32,758 bases of DNA. It comes from Actinomycetes bacterium (GTDB lineage Bacteria; Actinomycetota; Acidimicrobiia; Acidimicrobiales; Palsa-688). The notes under the pieces were generated by a model, which ran no database searches, had not been told where the DNA came from, and worked only from the letters and a program-made list of their open reading frames with translations. The translations under genes and the position numbers were made by a program. Within the stretch, counting starts at the first letter, position 1; each line of letters opens with the position of its first letter. Where the stretch lies: NCBI GenBank assembly GCA_021827225.1, contig JAKAXG010000003.1, positions 1 to 32,758 of the forward strand. Direction: 5' to 3'. Of this stretch, positions 7,151-14,390 are shown piece after piece.

Positions 7151-8467
7151 TCAGCCGCAGGCGACGAGGGCGGAGCGGGTCAACGTGGCGACCCAGCTCC
7201 ACAGGTCCTCGGCGGCCCGCTCCCACCTGTACGACGCGGCCCGGGCGGCGGCGCGCCGGCCCATGCGGGCCGCCCCGGCCGGGTCGCGCAGTAGAGCGGC
7301 GAGAGGGCCGGCGTAGTCGGCCGGGTCCCGGCCCTCGACCAGCATCCCGGTGACCCCGTGGTGGACCAGGGTGGTCAGGCCACCGACCGCGGCGGCGACG
7401 ACCGGGATGCCGCAGGCGGCGGCCTCCAGCGCCACCAGCCCGAAAGACTCGGAGTGGCTCGGGACCACGCAGGCGTCGGCGGCCCGGAAGAAGGTGGAGA
7501 GGATCTCGTGGGGCTGGGGCGGCAGCAGGTGCACCGAGCGGTGGATGCCGTGATCGTCCATGGCGGCGCGGACGGCGGCCATCTCCGCCGCCCCCTGCGG
7601 ACCGCTGGGTCCCCCGATCAGCACGAGGCGGGCCGCGGCCGCCCGCCCCCCGGCCCGACGGACCGCGGCCAGGGCTCTGACCGCCACGGACGGCCCTTTG
7701 AGCGGCTGGATGCGCCCGACGAAGAGGACCACCGGGTCGTCCTCCGACAGCCCCAGAGCCCGGCGGGCCTGCCCCCGGTCGCCCGGGGTGAAGAAGGCGT
7801 GCTCGACGCCGGGCGCCACCAGCGCGATGCGGGCGGGATCGGCGCCGTAGAGGTCGACGAGCTGATCGGCTTCCACGCTGCAGGAGGCGAGCACGGCGTC
7901 GGCGCAGCCGACGATCTCGGCTTCGGCACGGGCCCGCCGGGCCGGTTCGAGCACCGAGAGAGCCTCCGGCGACGCCTCCGCCTTGACCCGGTCGAGGGTG
8001 TGGAAGGTGACCAGGAGCGGCAGCTCGAGCTCGTGCTTGAGGGTGTGGCCGGCCAGCCCGGACAGCCAGTAGTTGGCGTGGATGGCAGCGACCGGCCGGC
8101 CTTCGTCCTCCAGGCGGCGCAGGATCGACCCGACGCCGGCGGTCCAGGCCGGGACCAGTTCGGGCAGGGACTCCTTGGCCACGGGGGCCACCGGCCCGGC
8201 CGGCACGTGGTGCACCCGGAACCCCGGTTCGACCGTCACGACCGAAGGCTGGGCGGGGTCCTCCGCCCGGGTGAAGACCTCGCACTGCACGCCTGATCGG
8301 GCCAGGGCGGTGACCAGCTCGCGGACGTAGACGTTCATCCCCCCGCCGTCGCCGGTGCCCGGCTGGGCCAGGGGGGAGGTGTGCATGGAGAGGACGGCCA
8401 GGCGGCGGACCGGTTCGGCCCCCGGTTGCCACCGGGCGGCGTCGTCGAGGAGGTCGATGGTGATCAG
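7151..8467 (-). CDS. MshA-like glycosyltransferase (GT4), probable CTG start
   Basis: This retaining GT-B glycosyltransferase resembles MshA, which adds GlcNAc to inositol-3-phosphate as the first step of mycothiol synthesis. Visible are MHTSPLAQPGTGDGGGMNVY at the N-terminus, HANYWLSG, the phosphate-binding FVGRIQPLKGP, and the nucleotide-sugar E-x7-E motif in ESFGLVALEAAACGIPVV. The first ATG (8386) falls inside the first Rossmann strand (RRLAVLSMHTSPL). The upstream frame is open but has no ATG, GTG or TTG. A CTG at 8467 overlaps the upstream stop (CTGA) and has a perfect AGGAGG 7 nt before it, giving 438 residues. A second in-frame CTG (8401) has no ribosome binding site. Substrate specificity is inferred from similarity only. 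Confidence 0.85.
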   Translation of the reverse strand: MITIDLLDDAARWQPGAEPVRRLAVLSMHTSPLAQPGTGDGGGMNVYVRELVTALARSGVQCEVFTRAEDPAQPSVVTVEPGFRVHHVPAGPVAPVAKESLPELVPAWTAGVGSILRRLEDEGRPVAAIHANYWLSGLAGHTLKHELELPLLVTFHTLDRVKAEASPEALSVLEPARRARAEAEIVGCADAVLASCSVEADQLVDLYGADPARIALVAPGVEHAFFTPGDRGQARRALGLSEDDPVVLFVGRIQPLKGPSVAVRALAAVRRAGGRAAAARLVLIGGPSGPQGAAEMAAVRAAMDDHGIHRSVHLLPPQPHEILSTFFRAADACVVPSHSESFGLVALEAAACGIPVVAAAVGGLTTLVHHGVTGMLVEGRDPADYAGPLAALLRDPAGAARMGRRAAARAASYRWERAAEDLWSWVATLTRSALVACG

Positions 8468-8898
8468 AGCAGATCCTCCTCGGCGGGGACGGCCGCCGGC
8501 CTGCTGTCGTCAGGGGCAGCGGGGTCGGCCGGGCGGGCCGGTTCGACGTCGTCGCCGTTCTCCCTACGGAACGACAGGTATATGCGCATGAGCGTCTGCT
8601 TCTGGTCGTCGGTGAGGTTCGGCTCCGAGAGGATGGCCTCGGTCAGGTTGCTGCCGACGTCGCGGGGGTCGAGGATCCCGGCCCGCACGTAGAGGGTCTC
8701 GGCCGATATCCGCAGGGCCTTGGCGATCTGTTGGAGGATCTCGGCCGACGGCCGGCGCAGCCCCCGCTCGATCTGGCTGAGATAGGGGTTCGAGATGCCC
8801 GCCATGTCCGACAGCCGGCGCACCGACAGGCGGGCGACCGAACGCTGCTGCCTGATGAACTCGCCCAGCTCCTGCCAGGGGTCGGGGAACTGGTTCAT
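8464..8898 (-). CDS. XRE-family helix-turn-helix transcriptional regulator
   Basis: This 144-residue protein has an N-terminal Cro/C1-type HTH at residues about 10-65 with the strongly conserved SNPYLSQIERGLRRPSAEIL segment, followed by ISAETLYVRAGIL. An acidic, probably flexible tail (EPARPADPAAPDDSRPAA) ends in EEDLL. It resembles the mycobacterial Rv0474-type XRE regulators from memory. The start is ATG 8898, 16 bp after the response-regulator stop. Its last codons carry the AGGAGG used by the next gene, so the two are probably translationally coupled. Target unknown. Confidence 0.88.
   Translation of the reverse strand: MNQFPDPWQELGEFIRQQRSVARLSVRRLSDMAGISNPYLSQIERGLRRPSAEILQQIAKALRISAETLYVRAGILDPRDVGSNLTEAILSEPNLTDDQKQTLMRIYLSFRRENGDDVEPARPADPAAPDDSRPAAVPAEEDLL
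8475..8480 (-). promoter_or_regulatory. Perfect Shine-Dalgarno AGGAGG supporting a CTG start
   Basis: On the minus strand AGGAGG is followed by ATCTGCT (7 nt) and then CTG at 8467. No ATG, GTG or TTG lies within range, so this site appears to serve the CTG start of the MshA-like gene. Confidence 0.65.
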
Positions 8899-8914
8899 CC
8901 GCCCACCAGCCGGT

Positions 8915-9286
8915 TCATTTGGACATCAGCTCGCCGACCAGATCCAGCAGCTGCATGGGGGCGAAGGGCTTGGTCATGAAGGCGTCCGCCCCGGCCCGGC
9001 GGGCCTCCGCCTCGAGCCTGGGGTCGTCACGGGCGGTGAGCATGACGACCCTCACCTTGTCGTGGTCGAGGCGGCGGCACACCTCGACCCCGTCGAGGCC
9101 CGGCATCATCACGTCGAGGACCACCACGGACGGTTCCGTCTGCGACGCCAGCTGCAGGGCCGTCTGGCCGTCGCGGGCCTCGGCCACCTCGAAGGCATCG
9201 GCCTCGAGCACGGCCCTGACCAGCCGCCGGATCATCTCGTCGTCGTCGACCACCAGGACCAGGCGCGGCTTGGCCTCCGCGCTCAC
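8915..9286 (-). CDS. Receiver-only (CheY-like) response regulator
   Basis: This 123-residue protein is a single receiver domain with no output domain. The acidic pocket is VVDDDE (Asp14-Asp16), the phospho-acceptor is Asp58 in VVVLDVMMPG, and the switch residues are Thr84 (MLTAR) and Lys106 (MTKPF), all in expected positions. It should be phosphorylated by a histidine kinase that is not in this window and act by protein contact. The start is GTG 9286, overlapping the stop of the RsiG-like gene as GTGA (9283-9286). This tight coupling suggests the two products work in the same pathway. Confidence 0.92.
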   Translation of the reverse strand: MSAEAKPRLVLVVDDDEMIRRLVRAVLEADAFEVAEARDGQTALQLASQTEPSVVVLDVMMPGLDGVEVCRRLDHDKVRVVMLTARDDPRLEAEARRAGADAFMTKPFAPMQLLDLVGELMSK

Positions 9287-9810
9287 GGCAGCAGGTTGTC
9301 GACCGTGGCCTCACCGGTTCGGTACCGCCGGACGATCTCCTCCTGCAGGCGGTCGAGGACGTCGAGAACGGCCCGACGCTGGGCGGACACCGAACGCTCG
9401 AAGCTGGTGAGCTCTTCAGCGGTGCGACGCAGCTCGTCGTCGGCCAGCTCAGACAGCCTTCCGAGCCGCTCCGAGGGCAGGATCTCCTCCAGGCGACGGT
9501 CGAGCTCGCGGTCCAGCTCACCAGGGGCCATGAGCGTCGGGAGCCGGCCGAGGCCGGGGGCGTGCACGTTTTCGGAAAGGATGGTCGGCAACTCCTCCAC
9601 CAGCTCCGACAGGTCGCCGTGCCGGCCGTCTCGGCGGTGCGCCTGTTCGGCCACCACGATGTCGAGGCGGCCCTGCACTATCCGGCGCAGGTACGACAGA
9701 CCGGTCTCGGCTTCGGTCGCTTCGCCGCGACGGCTGCGGACCTCTTGCAGGGTCCAGCCCTCGAGGCCCTCGAGGTAGGCGGGATCGGTCACGTCGGAGA
9801 GTTGCACCAC
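9283..9810 (-). CDS. RsiG-like c-di-GMP-binding anti-sigma factor candidate
   Basis: The 175-residue protein is charged and helical, as expected for an antiparallel coiled coil. Residues 35-50 match the RsiG c-di-GMP motif E(X)3S(X)2R(X)3Q(X)3D exactly: Glu35, Ser39, Arg42, Gln46, Asp50. The second long helix has a partial copy, Glu132-Ser136-Arg139, with Ala143 and Ala147 where Gln and Asp are expected. The end (RRYRTGEATVDNLLP) resembles proteins annotated as aerial mycelium formation protein/RsiG family. In Streptomyces RsiG with c-di-GMP sequesters the sigma factor WhiG. No whiG gene is in the window. The start is GTG 9810 or 9807; an in-frame stop lies just upstream. It is coupled to the receiver gene downstream. 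Confidence 0.8.
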   Translation of the reverse strand: MVQLSDVTDPAYLEGLEGWTLQEVRSRRGEATEAETGLSYLRRIVQGRLDIVVAEQAHRRDGRHGDLSELVEELPTILSENVHAPGLGRLPTLMAPGELDRELDRRLEEILPSERLGRLSELADDELRRTAEELTSFERSVSAQRRAVLDVLDRLQEEIVRRYRTGEATVDNLLP

Positions 9811-9819
9811 CGGGTGTGG

Positions 9820-9825
9820 AGGCTA
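9820..9825 (-). promoter_or_regulatory. TANNNT -10-like hexamer before the RsiG-like gene
   Basis: TAGCCT on the minus strand lies 9 nt before GTG 9810 (12 nt before GTG 9807). No Shine-Dalgarno is visible, which suits a leaderless start for the rsiG-cheY-xre-mshA-like operon. Confidence 0.35.
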
Positions 9826-9901
9826 CCGCACGCCCGGGCCCAAGGTCGCTCCCGGACCGAAGCCACCCCGGCCGGCGGCCCTAGGGCGGGGCCGGCCCAG
9901 C

Positions 9902-11011
9902 TCAGTGGTGGCCGATGAGCCCCATGGCCAGCACCCACGCCGGGCCGGCCAGCATCAGGGAGTCGAGGCGCCGCAGGGCGGGCAGGCGAGCCCCGGCGAC
10001 GGCCCGGTCGCACAGCCCGACCCCGGCGCCAGACAGCACCCCCACCACGGAGAAGGCGATCCACGGGCGGACCCCGCTGAAGGGCGGGTCCATGACGGCG
10101 GCTACGAACACGGCCACTACCAGCACGCTGACCAGGCCGAAGGTCACCCCGACGGGGCCCCCTGTCGCGCTGCGGGCGTTACCCATGAGGAAGGCGCCGG
10201 CGTCGTAGGCGAACACCGCGGCCAGCACGGCCAGGGCGTAGTTGGATCCCTGTTGGCGGGCCAGGACCACCGACATGGCGGCCACCGCCGGCCCCACCCC
10301 GACGACCAGGCTGGCGAGCCGGCCGCCGAACCGGCGCGCCCCAGCGGCGGACCCCGGCCCGGCCACCACCACGGTCAGCAGGGCCCACACGGCGGCGGCG
10401 CCGACCGCCCGGGCCGGGCCGGCGAGGGCGGCGAGAGGCACGACCACGGCACCGGTGGCGGCCACCGCCACCCTGAGCGGGATCCGACCCCCTCGCCCCC
10501 GGTTGGCCCGGGACCCGCCCGCCCTGCCGGCGGCCGCCCGCACGCCGGAGGCGGACGCCACCACGGCCACCGGTACGACGGCGACCTCGGCGACAGCAGC
10601 GCCGAAGCCGACGGTGGCCACCAGGGCGGCTGCCCATGCGACACCGGCCAGGACGGTCGCGCCCGCCGACCGGCCCGCCACCTGCTCGGGTCGCCGCCGA
10701 CCGGGGGTCGCTCCGTCCCGGCGACCGGCGGCCGGCTCGGTCCGGCGACCGGTCTGGGCAGCGGTCCGCCGACCGGTCGGGGCGGGGGTCCGGCCACGGA
10801 CCCCGGTGGCCGGACCCGCTCCTCTGCGGGCGGCCGGCTTCGCCGGCGCGGCGCTGCGGGACGCGGCCCGGTGTCCCGGCTCGGTGCTGCCGACAGCGCC
10901 TCGTCCTCGGCCCCCGGGCTCGGCGGAGCGGGCGGTGGCCTGGGAGCGGCCCGGCTGGGACCCCCCGGCCGGGCCATCCCTGCGAGCCGTGGCTGCCGGC
11001 GGTGAGGTCAC
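9902..11011 (-). CDS. Integral membrane protein, degenerate CdsA-like (phosphatidate cytidylyltransferase family)
   Basis: The 369-residue product has two parts. Residues 1 to about 115 are a Pro/Arg/Gly/Ala-rich, probably disordered tail with repeated GRRT-like units. The remainder holds several hydrophobic segments. The C-terminal half recalls CdsA: YDAGAFLMGNARSATGGPVG resembles the DTGAY region and CDRAVAGARLPALRRLDSLM resembles the K/D-rich ..DRxDS signature, but the usual KKTWEG and GHGG residues are absent. So it may be an inactive or divergent CDP-alcohol-type protein. The start is GTG 11011, overlapping the MoaD stop as GTGA. The family call is tentative. Confidence 0.6.
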   Translation of the reverse strand: MTSPPAATARRDGPAGGSQPGRSQATARSAEPGGRGRGAVGSTEPGHRAASRSAAPAKPAARRGAGPATGVRGRTPAPTGRRTAAQTGRRTEPAAGRRDGATPGRRRPEQVAGRSAGATVLAGVAWAAALVATVGFGAAVAEVAVVPVAVVASASGVRAAAGRAGGSRANRGRGGRIPLRVAVAATGAVVVPLAALAGPARAVGAAAVWALLTVVVAGPGSAAGARRFGGRLASLVVGVGPAVAAMSVVLARQQGSNYALAVLAAVFAYDAGAFLMGNARSATGGPVGVTFGLVSVLVVAVFVAAVMDPPFSGVRPWIAFSVVGVLSGAGVGLCDRAVAGARLPALRRLDSLMLAGPAWVLAMGLIGHH

Positions 11012-11346
11012 CCGCCCGACACCGGCGGCAGTACGGCCACCTCGTCACCCGCGTTGAGCGGCTCGGGACCGACAGCCGGGTCACCGTTCAACCACACCTT
11101 CGAACCGTCGAGGACGGCGGCGAAGCCGGCGCCGAAGCGCTGGCGGGCCCGGTCCAGCACGTCGGCCACCGAGTCCGCCTCGAGCTCCCAGCGGGCGCAA
11201 CCGGCGGCCTCGCGAGCCGCCGCGAACAGGAGCAGGGTCACCGACGGGCGCTCTGCGCCCCCGCTTCCCGGCGTGGGGCTCTCTGGGATCAGGCGTGCCG
11301 GCCCCGCCGGTGTGGCCGGCTGGCGGCTCGTGTCAGGTGGCGTCAT
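11008..11346 (-). CDS. MoaD/ThiS-family ubiquitin-like sulfur carrier
   Basis: The C-terminal 80 residues form a MoaD-type beta-grasp domain: VTLLLFAAAREAAG, DVLDRARQRFGAGF, VWLNGDPA and a GDEVAVLPPVSGG end. The terminal Gly-Gly is the site that is adenylated and thiocarboxylated for molybdopterin synthesis. The ATG at 11346 gives 112 residues with a 34-residue Pro/Ser-rich extension; an internal GTG at the start of VTLLLF would give the normal domain size. A TAGCCT-like hexamer and AGGAGAG lie upstream of the ATG. No other molybdopterin gene is in the window, and a related sulfur-carrier role is possible. Confidence 0.82.
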   Translation of the reverse strand: MTPPDTSRQPATPAGPARLIPESPTPGSGGAERPSVTLLLFAAAREAAGCARWELEADSVADVLDRARQRFGAGFAAVLDGSKVWLNGDPAVGPEPLNAGDEVAVLPPVSGG

Positions 11347-11407
11347 GTCGAGGTGAGCTCTCCTAGGCCCCGAAAGGCTACCCGTCGCGGAAGGACCTGC
11401 TCACCGG

Positions 11408-11413
11408 TACCCT
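11408..11413 (+). promoter_or_regulatory. TANNNT -10-like hexamer 6 nt before a GTG start
   Basis: TACCCT is followed by six bases and GTG 11420, with no ribosome binding site, so a leaderless transcript is plausible. The 73-bp gap 11347-11419 also carries the divergent moaD promoter. Confidence 0.4.
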
Positions 11414-11419
11414 CCCTGC

Positions 11420-12109
11420 GTGTCCGCATTCCTGCTCATCAGGCACGCCCAGTCGACATGGAACGCGGGCGGACGCTGGCAGGGCCAGGCCGATCCGCCG
11501 CTGTCGGAAAGCGGGGAGACGGCGACGGCCATCGCGGCGCGGCGGCTGGCCGGCGGCGGACCGTTCGACCTGGTGATCACCTCGGATCTGGCCCGCGCCC
11601 GGCGCACAGGCGAGATCCTGGCCGGCGGCCCCGGTGGGGCCCCGGCCCCGACCGCCGAGCCGACCCCCGACATCATGGCGACCGACCGCGGCTCGCCGCC
11701 GGTGATCCTCGAACCGGCCCTGCGGGAGTTCCACGTGGGCCACTGGAGCGGGCTCACCCGCCCGGAGATCGAGCAGCGGTGGCCCGCCGAGCTGGCCCTG
11801 TTCGACGAGGGCCGGCTGGCCGCTCCTCCGGGAGGCGAGGCCCGGGCCGACTTCGACGCCCGGGTCCGCTCCGCCGCCCGCAAGGTCGCCCGCCTGATCC
11901 ACCGCCACAGCGCCCGGCGCACCCTGATCGTCGCCCACGGCGGCGTCATCAGATCCCTCGTCCGCACCTCCGGCCTGCAGGAACGGCACGTGGCGAACCT
12001 AGCCGGCTACGAGGGCGCGGCAGCCGAGGACGGGCTGCGCCTGCACCATCCGGTCGACCTCCTGCACGGCGAGCCGGCCGACCACCCGGCCGGGCCGGTG
12101 GCTCTCTGA
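11420..12109 (+). CDS. Histidine phosphatase family protein (phosphoglycerate mutase-like)
   Basis: This 229-residue protein is a branch-1 histidine phosphatase. The phospho-accepting histidine is His9 in LIRHAQSTWNAGGRWQG, followed by DLARARRTGEI, the acid-base glutamate in LREFHVGHWSG, and the second histidine in IVAHGGVIRSLV. The combination resembles the MSMEG_4193-type subfamily of actinobacteria, whose substrates are mostly undefined. The start is GTG 11420. It heads the plus-strand group and diverges from moaD. A C-terminal HHPVDLLHGEPADHP tail varies in the family. Confidence 0.88.
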   Translation: MSAFLLIRHAQSTWNAGGRWQGQADPPLSESGETATAIAARRLAGGGPFDLVITSDLARARRTGEILAGGPGGAPAPTAEPTPDIMATDRGSPPVILEPALREFHVGHWSGLTRPEIEQRWPAELALFDEGRLAAPPGGEARADFDARVRSAARKVARLIHRHSARRTLIVAHGGVIRSLVRTSGLQERHVANLAGYEGAAAEDGLRLHHPVDLLHGEPADHPAGPVAL

Positions 12110-12242
12110 CGGCGCCCCTCCCCGCCCCCCGGGAGCGCGCCGTTCGCTGCCGTGACACGACGCCATCTTCCGCTCGCCGCCGATCGTGGCCCGTTTGCGA
12201 GCGCTGGCCGACTTCGCGCCGCCAACGGTCACATGCTGAAGC

Positions 12243-12248
12243 TACGGT
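12243..12248 (+). promoter_or_regulatory. TACGGT -10-like hexamer 7 nt before the metalloprotease ATG
   Basis: TACGGT, seven bases, then ATG 12256; no Shine-Dalgarno is present. The same hexamer with the same 7-nt spacing occurs before the DksA-like gene on the other strand. Confidence 0.45.
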
Positions 12249-12255
12249 TCGGACC

Positions 12256-12906
12256 ATGAAGGTCGAGGTGATCAGGAGCCCGCGGCGGCGCAAGACGGTG
12301 CAGGCCCGGCTCGTCGACGGGATCGTCAGGATCCACATCCCGGCGAGCATGAGCCAGGCCGACGAGAAGCGCTGGGTCGCCGAGATGGTCAAGCGGATGG
12401 AGCGCCGCCACGCCGGCGCGGCCATCGACCTGGAGCAGCGGGCCCGGTTGCTGGGCCGCCAACTGGGGTTGAAGGAGCCGGTCTCCATCCGCTGGGTGGA
12501 CAATCAGGAGACCCGGTGGGGAAGCTGCACGCCGCGCGACGGGACCATCCGCATCTCCTCCAAGCTGGCCGGGGAACCGCTCTGGGTCGTCGACTACGTG
12601 ATCGTCCACGAACTGGCGCATCTGAGCGTTCCCGGCCACGGGCCGAGGTTCTGGGAGTTGGTCAACCGCTACCGCCTGGCCGAACGGGCCCGGGGTTTCC
12701 TCATGGCGCGGGGCATGGACAGCGAACCCGACGAGGCGGCGTCGGATCCCGAAGCGGGGAGCGGCGGCCGGGGCGAGCGCGGCGTGGCCACCGGGCCGGC
12801 GGAGCCGGACGACTCCGGCGAGGCCGTCGCAGCTGACGTGGAGCGGTCCGGACCGACCGGCCGGTCGTCGCGGAGCTACCGGCCCGTGGCTCCCCGCCGT
12901 CGGTAA
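12256..12906 (+). CDS. YgjP/DUF45-type M48-like metallopeptidase
   Basis: This 216-residue protein matches the YgjP/DUF45 family of zinc metalloprotease-like proteins. It opens with a beta-rich segment (VEVIRSPRRRKTVQARL), carries the family hallmark ETRWGSCTPRDGTIRIS, and the zinc site VIVHELAHLSVPGHGPRFWE with the HExxH-like HELAH plus a downstream His. The last 45 residues (EPDEAASDPEAGSGGRGE onward) are an acidic, Gly-rich tail outside the domain. The ATG at 12256 is chosen because the family starts there; the frame remains open far upstream through non-coding and antisense sequence. Cellular substrate unknown. Confidence 0.88.
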   Translation: MKVEVIRSPRRRKTVQARLVDGIVRIHIPASMSQADEKRWVAEMVKRMERRHAGAAIDLEQRARLLGRQLGLKEPVSIRWVDNQETRWGSCTPRDGTIRISSKLAGEPLWVVDYVIVHELAHLSVPGHGPRFWELVNRYRLAERARGFLMARGMDSEPDEAASDPEAGSGGRGERGVATGPAEPDDSGEAVAADVERSGPTGRSSRSYRPVAPRRR

Positions 12907-12936
12907 CGGGAGCCGGGACCGGCCAGTCTCATCGTC

Positions 12937-14310
12937 GTGACTCTGTCCACTGCCGCCGAATCGACGCTCCTGCATCTCCGCGCCGGGGTTCCCGGAAACA
13001 CCCAGGCCGGCCTCACCCGCCTTCCGTCGAGCGGACGGCGGGTCGTGCTGGTCCGCGTCGACGAGGACGTACGTCGCGGAGCCCTGGCGGCGGCGGACAG
13101 CGAGACCGTGGCCCGGGCCGCGGGCATGGCCCTGGCCCAGCGCCTGCCGCTGGTCGTGGTGCTGGCATCCTCCGGTGCCGATATCTGGGAGGGGGTCGCC
13201 TCGCTGGACGGGTGGGGGCGGGCGGCCAGGGCGGTGGCGGACTGCTCCGGCATCGTGCCCGTCGTGATCGTGACCTACGGGCTGGCGGTGTCGGGTCCGG
13301 CCCTGCTGCTGGGCATGGCCGACGCCGTGGTGATGACCGGGGACGCGGTGGCCTACGTGTCCGGCCCGGCGGCGGTGAGCCAGCTGACCGGCCAGCGCCT
13401 GGCCCCGGAAGAGCTCGGGGGCCAGAGGGTCCACGCCCGGTCGTCGGGGGTGGCGGCACTCATCTCCTCCGACGGTGAAGCCGCCCTGGAGGCGGTCGCT
13501 GCCCTACTCGACTACCTGCCGGACCACACCGACGAGGAGGCCCCGGTCCGCCCCTCTCCGGACCCCTGGGACCGGCCGACCCCCGAGATGCGGGACCTCC
13601 TGCCGTCCAGCCCGACGGGCTCCTACGACGTCCGCCAGGCCATCGCCGCTATCGCCGACGAGGGGGAGTACCTCGAGCTACGAGCGGCGTGGGCGCCGCA
13701 GATCGTGACGGCCCTGTGCCGGGTCGACGGGAAGCCGGTCGGGGTGGTGGCGAACCAACCGCAGTCCATGGCCGGGACGCTCGACATCGCCGCCTCCCAG
13801 AAGGGGGCCCGCTTCGTGGCGTTCTGCGACTCGTTCAACGTGGCGCTCCTCACCCTGGTGGACACCCCGGGGTTCATGCCGGGCAAGGACCTGGAGTGGC
13901 GGGGCATGATCCGCCACGGCGCCCAACTGGTCTTCGCCTACGCCGAGGCCACCGTGCCGAGGGTGTGCCTGATCCTGCGCAAGGCGTTCGGCGGCGCCTA
14001 CATCGTGATGGACTCCAAGGGCATGGGGAACGACCTGTGCCTGGCCTGGCCGTCAGCCCAGGTGGCGGTCATGGGGGCGTCGGGGGCGGTTCAGATCCTC
14101 CACCGGAGGGAGAGCCCCGAGACGCAGGCCCGCCTGGCCGTGGAGTACGAGGAGGCCTACCTGAACCCCTACGTGGCCGCCGCCCGGGGGTTCGTGGACG
14201 AGGTCGTCGACCCGGCGGACAGCCGGCGGGCCGTCGCTGCGGCCATGCGCATGCTCGCTACCAAGCGGGAGCGCCTGGTGAGGCGCAAGCACGCCAACGG
14301 TCCGCTGTAG
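12937..14310 (+). CDS. Acyl-CoA carboxylase carboxyltransferase subunit (AccD/PccB-like)
   Basis: This 457-residue protein has two crotonase-fold halves typical of the beta subunit of acetyl-/propionyl-CoA carboxylases, which move CO2 from carboxybiotin to acyl-CoA. The C-half has GKPVGVVANQP, ALLTLVDTPGFMPGKDLE, ILRKAFGGAYIVMDSKGMG and PSAQVAVMGASGAVQI, all close to PccB. The N-half is divergent and lacks about 50 N-terminal residues of standard PccB (the RIE.LLD region), so it may belong to a separate short subfamily. The start is GTG 12937, 30 bp after the metalloprotease stop. No biotin carboxylase gene lies nearby. Confidence 0.88.
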   Translation: MTLSTAAESTLLHLRAGVPGNTQAGLTRLPSSGRRVVLVRVDEDVRRGALAAADSETVARAAGMALAQRLPLVVVLASSGADIWEGVASLDGWGRAARAVADCSGIVPVVIVTYGLAVSGPALLLGMADAVVMTGDAVAYVSGPAAVSQLTGQRLAPEELGGQRVHARSSGVAALISSDGEAALEAVAALLDYLPDHTDEEAPVRPSPDPWDRPTPEMRDLLPSSPTGSYDVRQAIAAIADEGEYLELRAAWAPQIVTALCRVDGKPVGVVANQPQSMAGTLDIAASQKGARFVAFCDSFNVALLTLVDTPGFMPGKDLEWRGMIRHGAQLVFAYAEATVPRVCLILRKAFGGAYIVMDSKGMGNDLCLAWPSAQVAVMGASGAVQILHRRESPETQARLAVEYEEAYLNPYVAAARGFVDEVVDPADSRRAVAAAMRMLATKRERLVRRKHANGPL

Positions 14311-14344
14311 CGCCGGCTCGTCCGGCACACGGCGCCCGGCACGA

Positions 14345-14379
14345 GGCGTCCGGCGTCCGGCGTCCGGCGTCCGGCGTCC
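14345..14379. repeat. Five tandem GGCGTCC heptamers
   Basis: Five perfect copies of GGCGTCC run head to tail between the convergent carboxyltransferase and DksA-like genes. Partly related sequence (GGCGCCC) precedes them. The array is a simple repeat and is not within a supported gene. Confidence 0.85.
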
Positions 14380-14390
14380 GCCAAGGAGCG

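Noticed and set aside
6058..7353. 432-codon plus-strand ORF
   Set aside because: Antisense shadow across proC and the end of the glycosyltransferase gene.
10636..12255. Upstream part of the ORF that ends in the YgjP-like protein
   Set aside because: It crosses two opposite-strand genes and a same-strand phosphatase in another frame; the real domain begins at ATG 12256.
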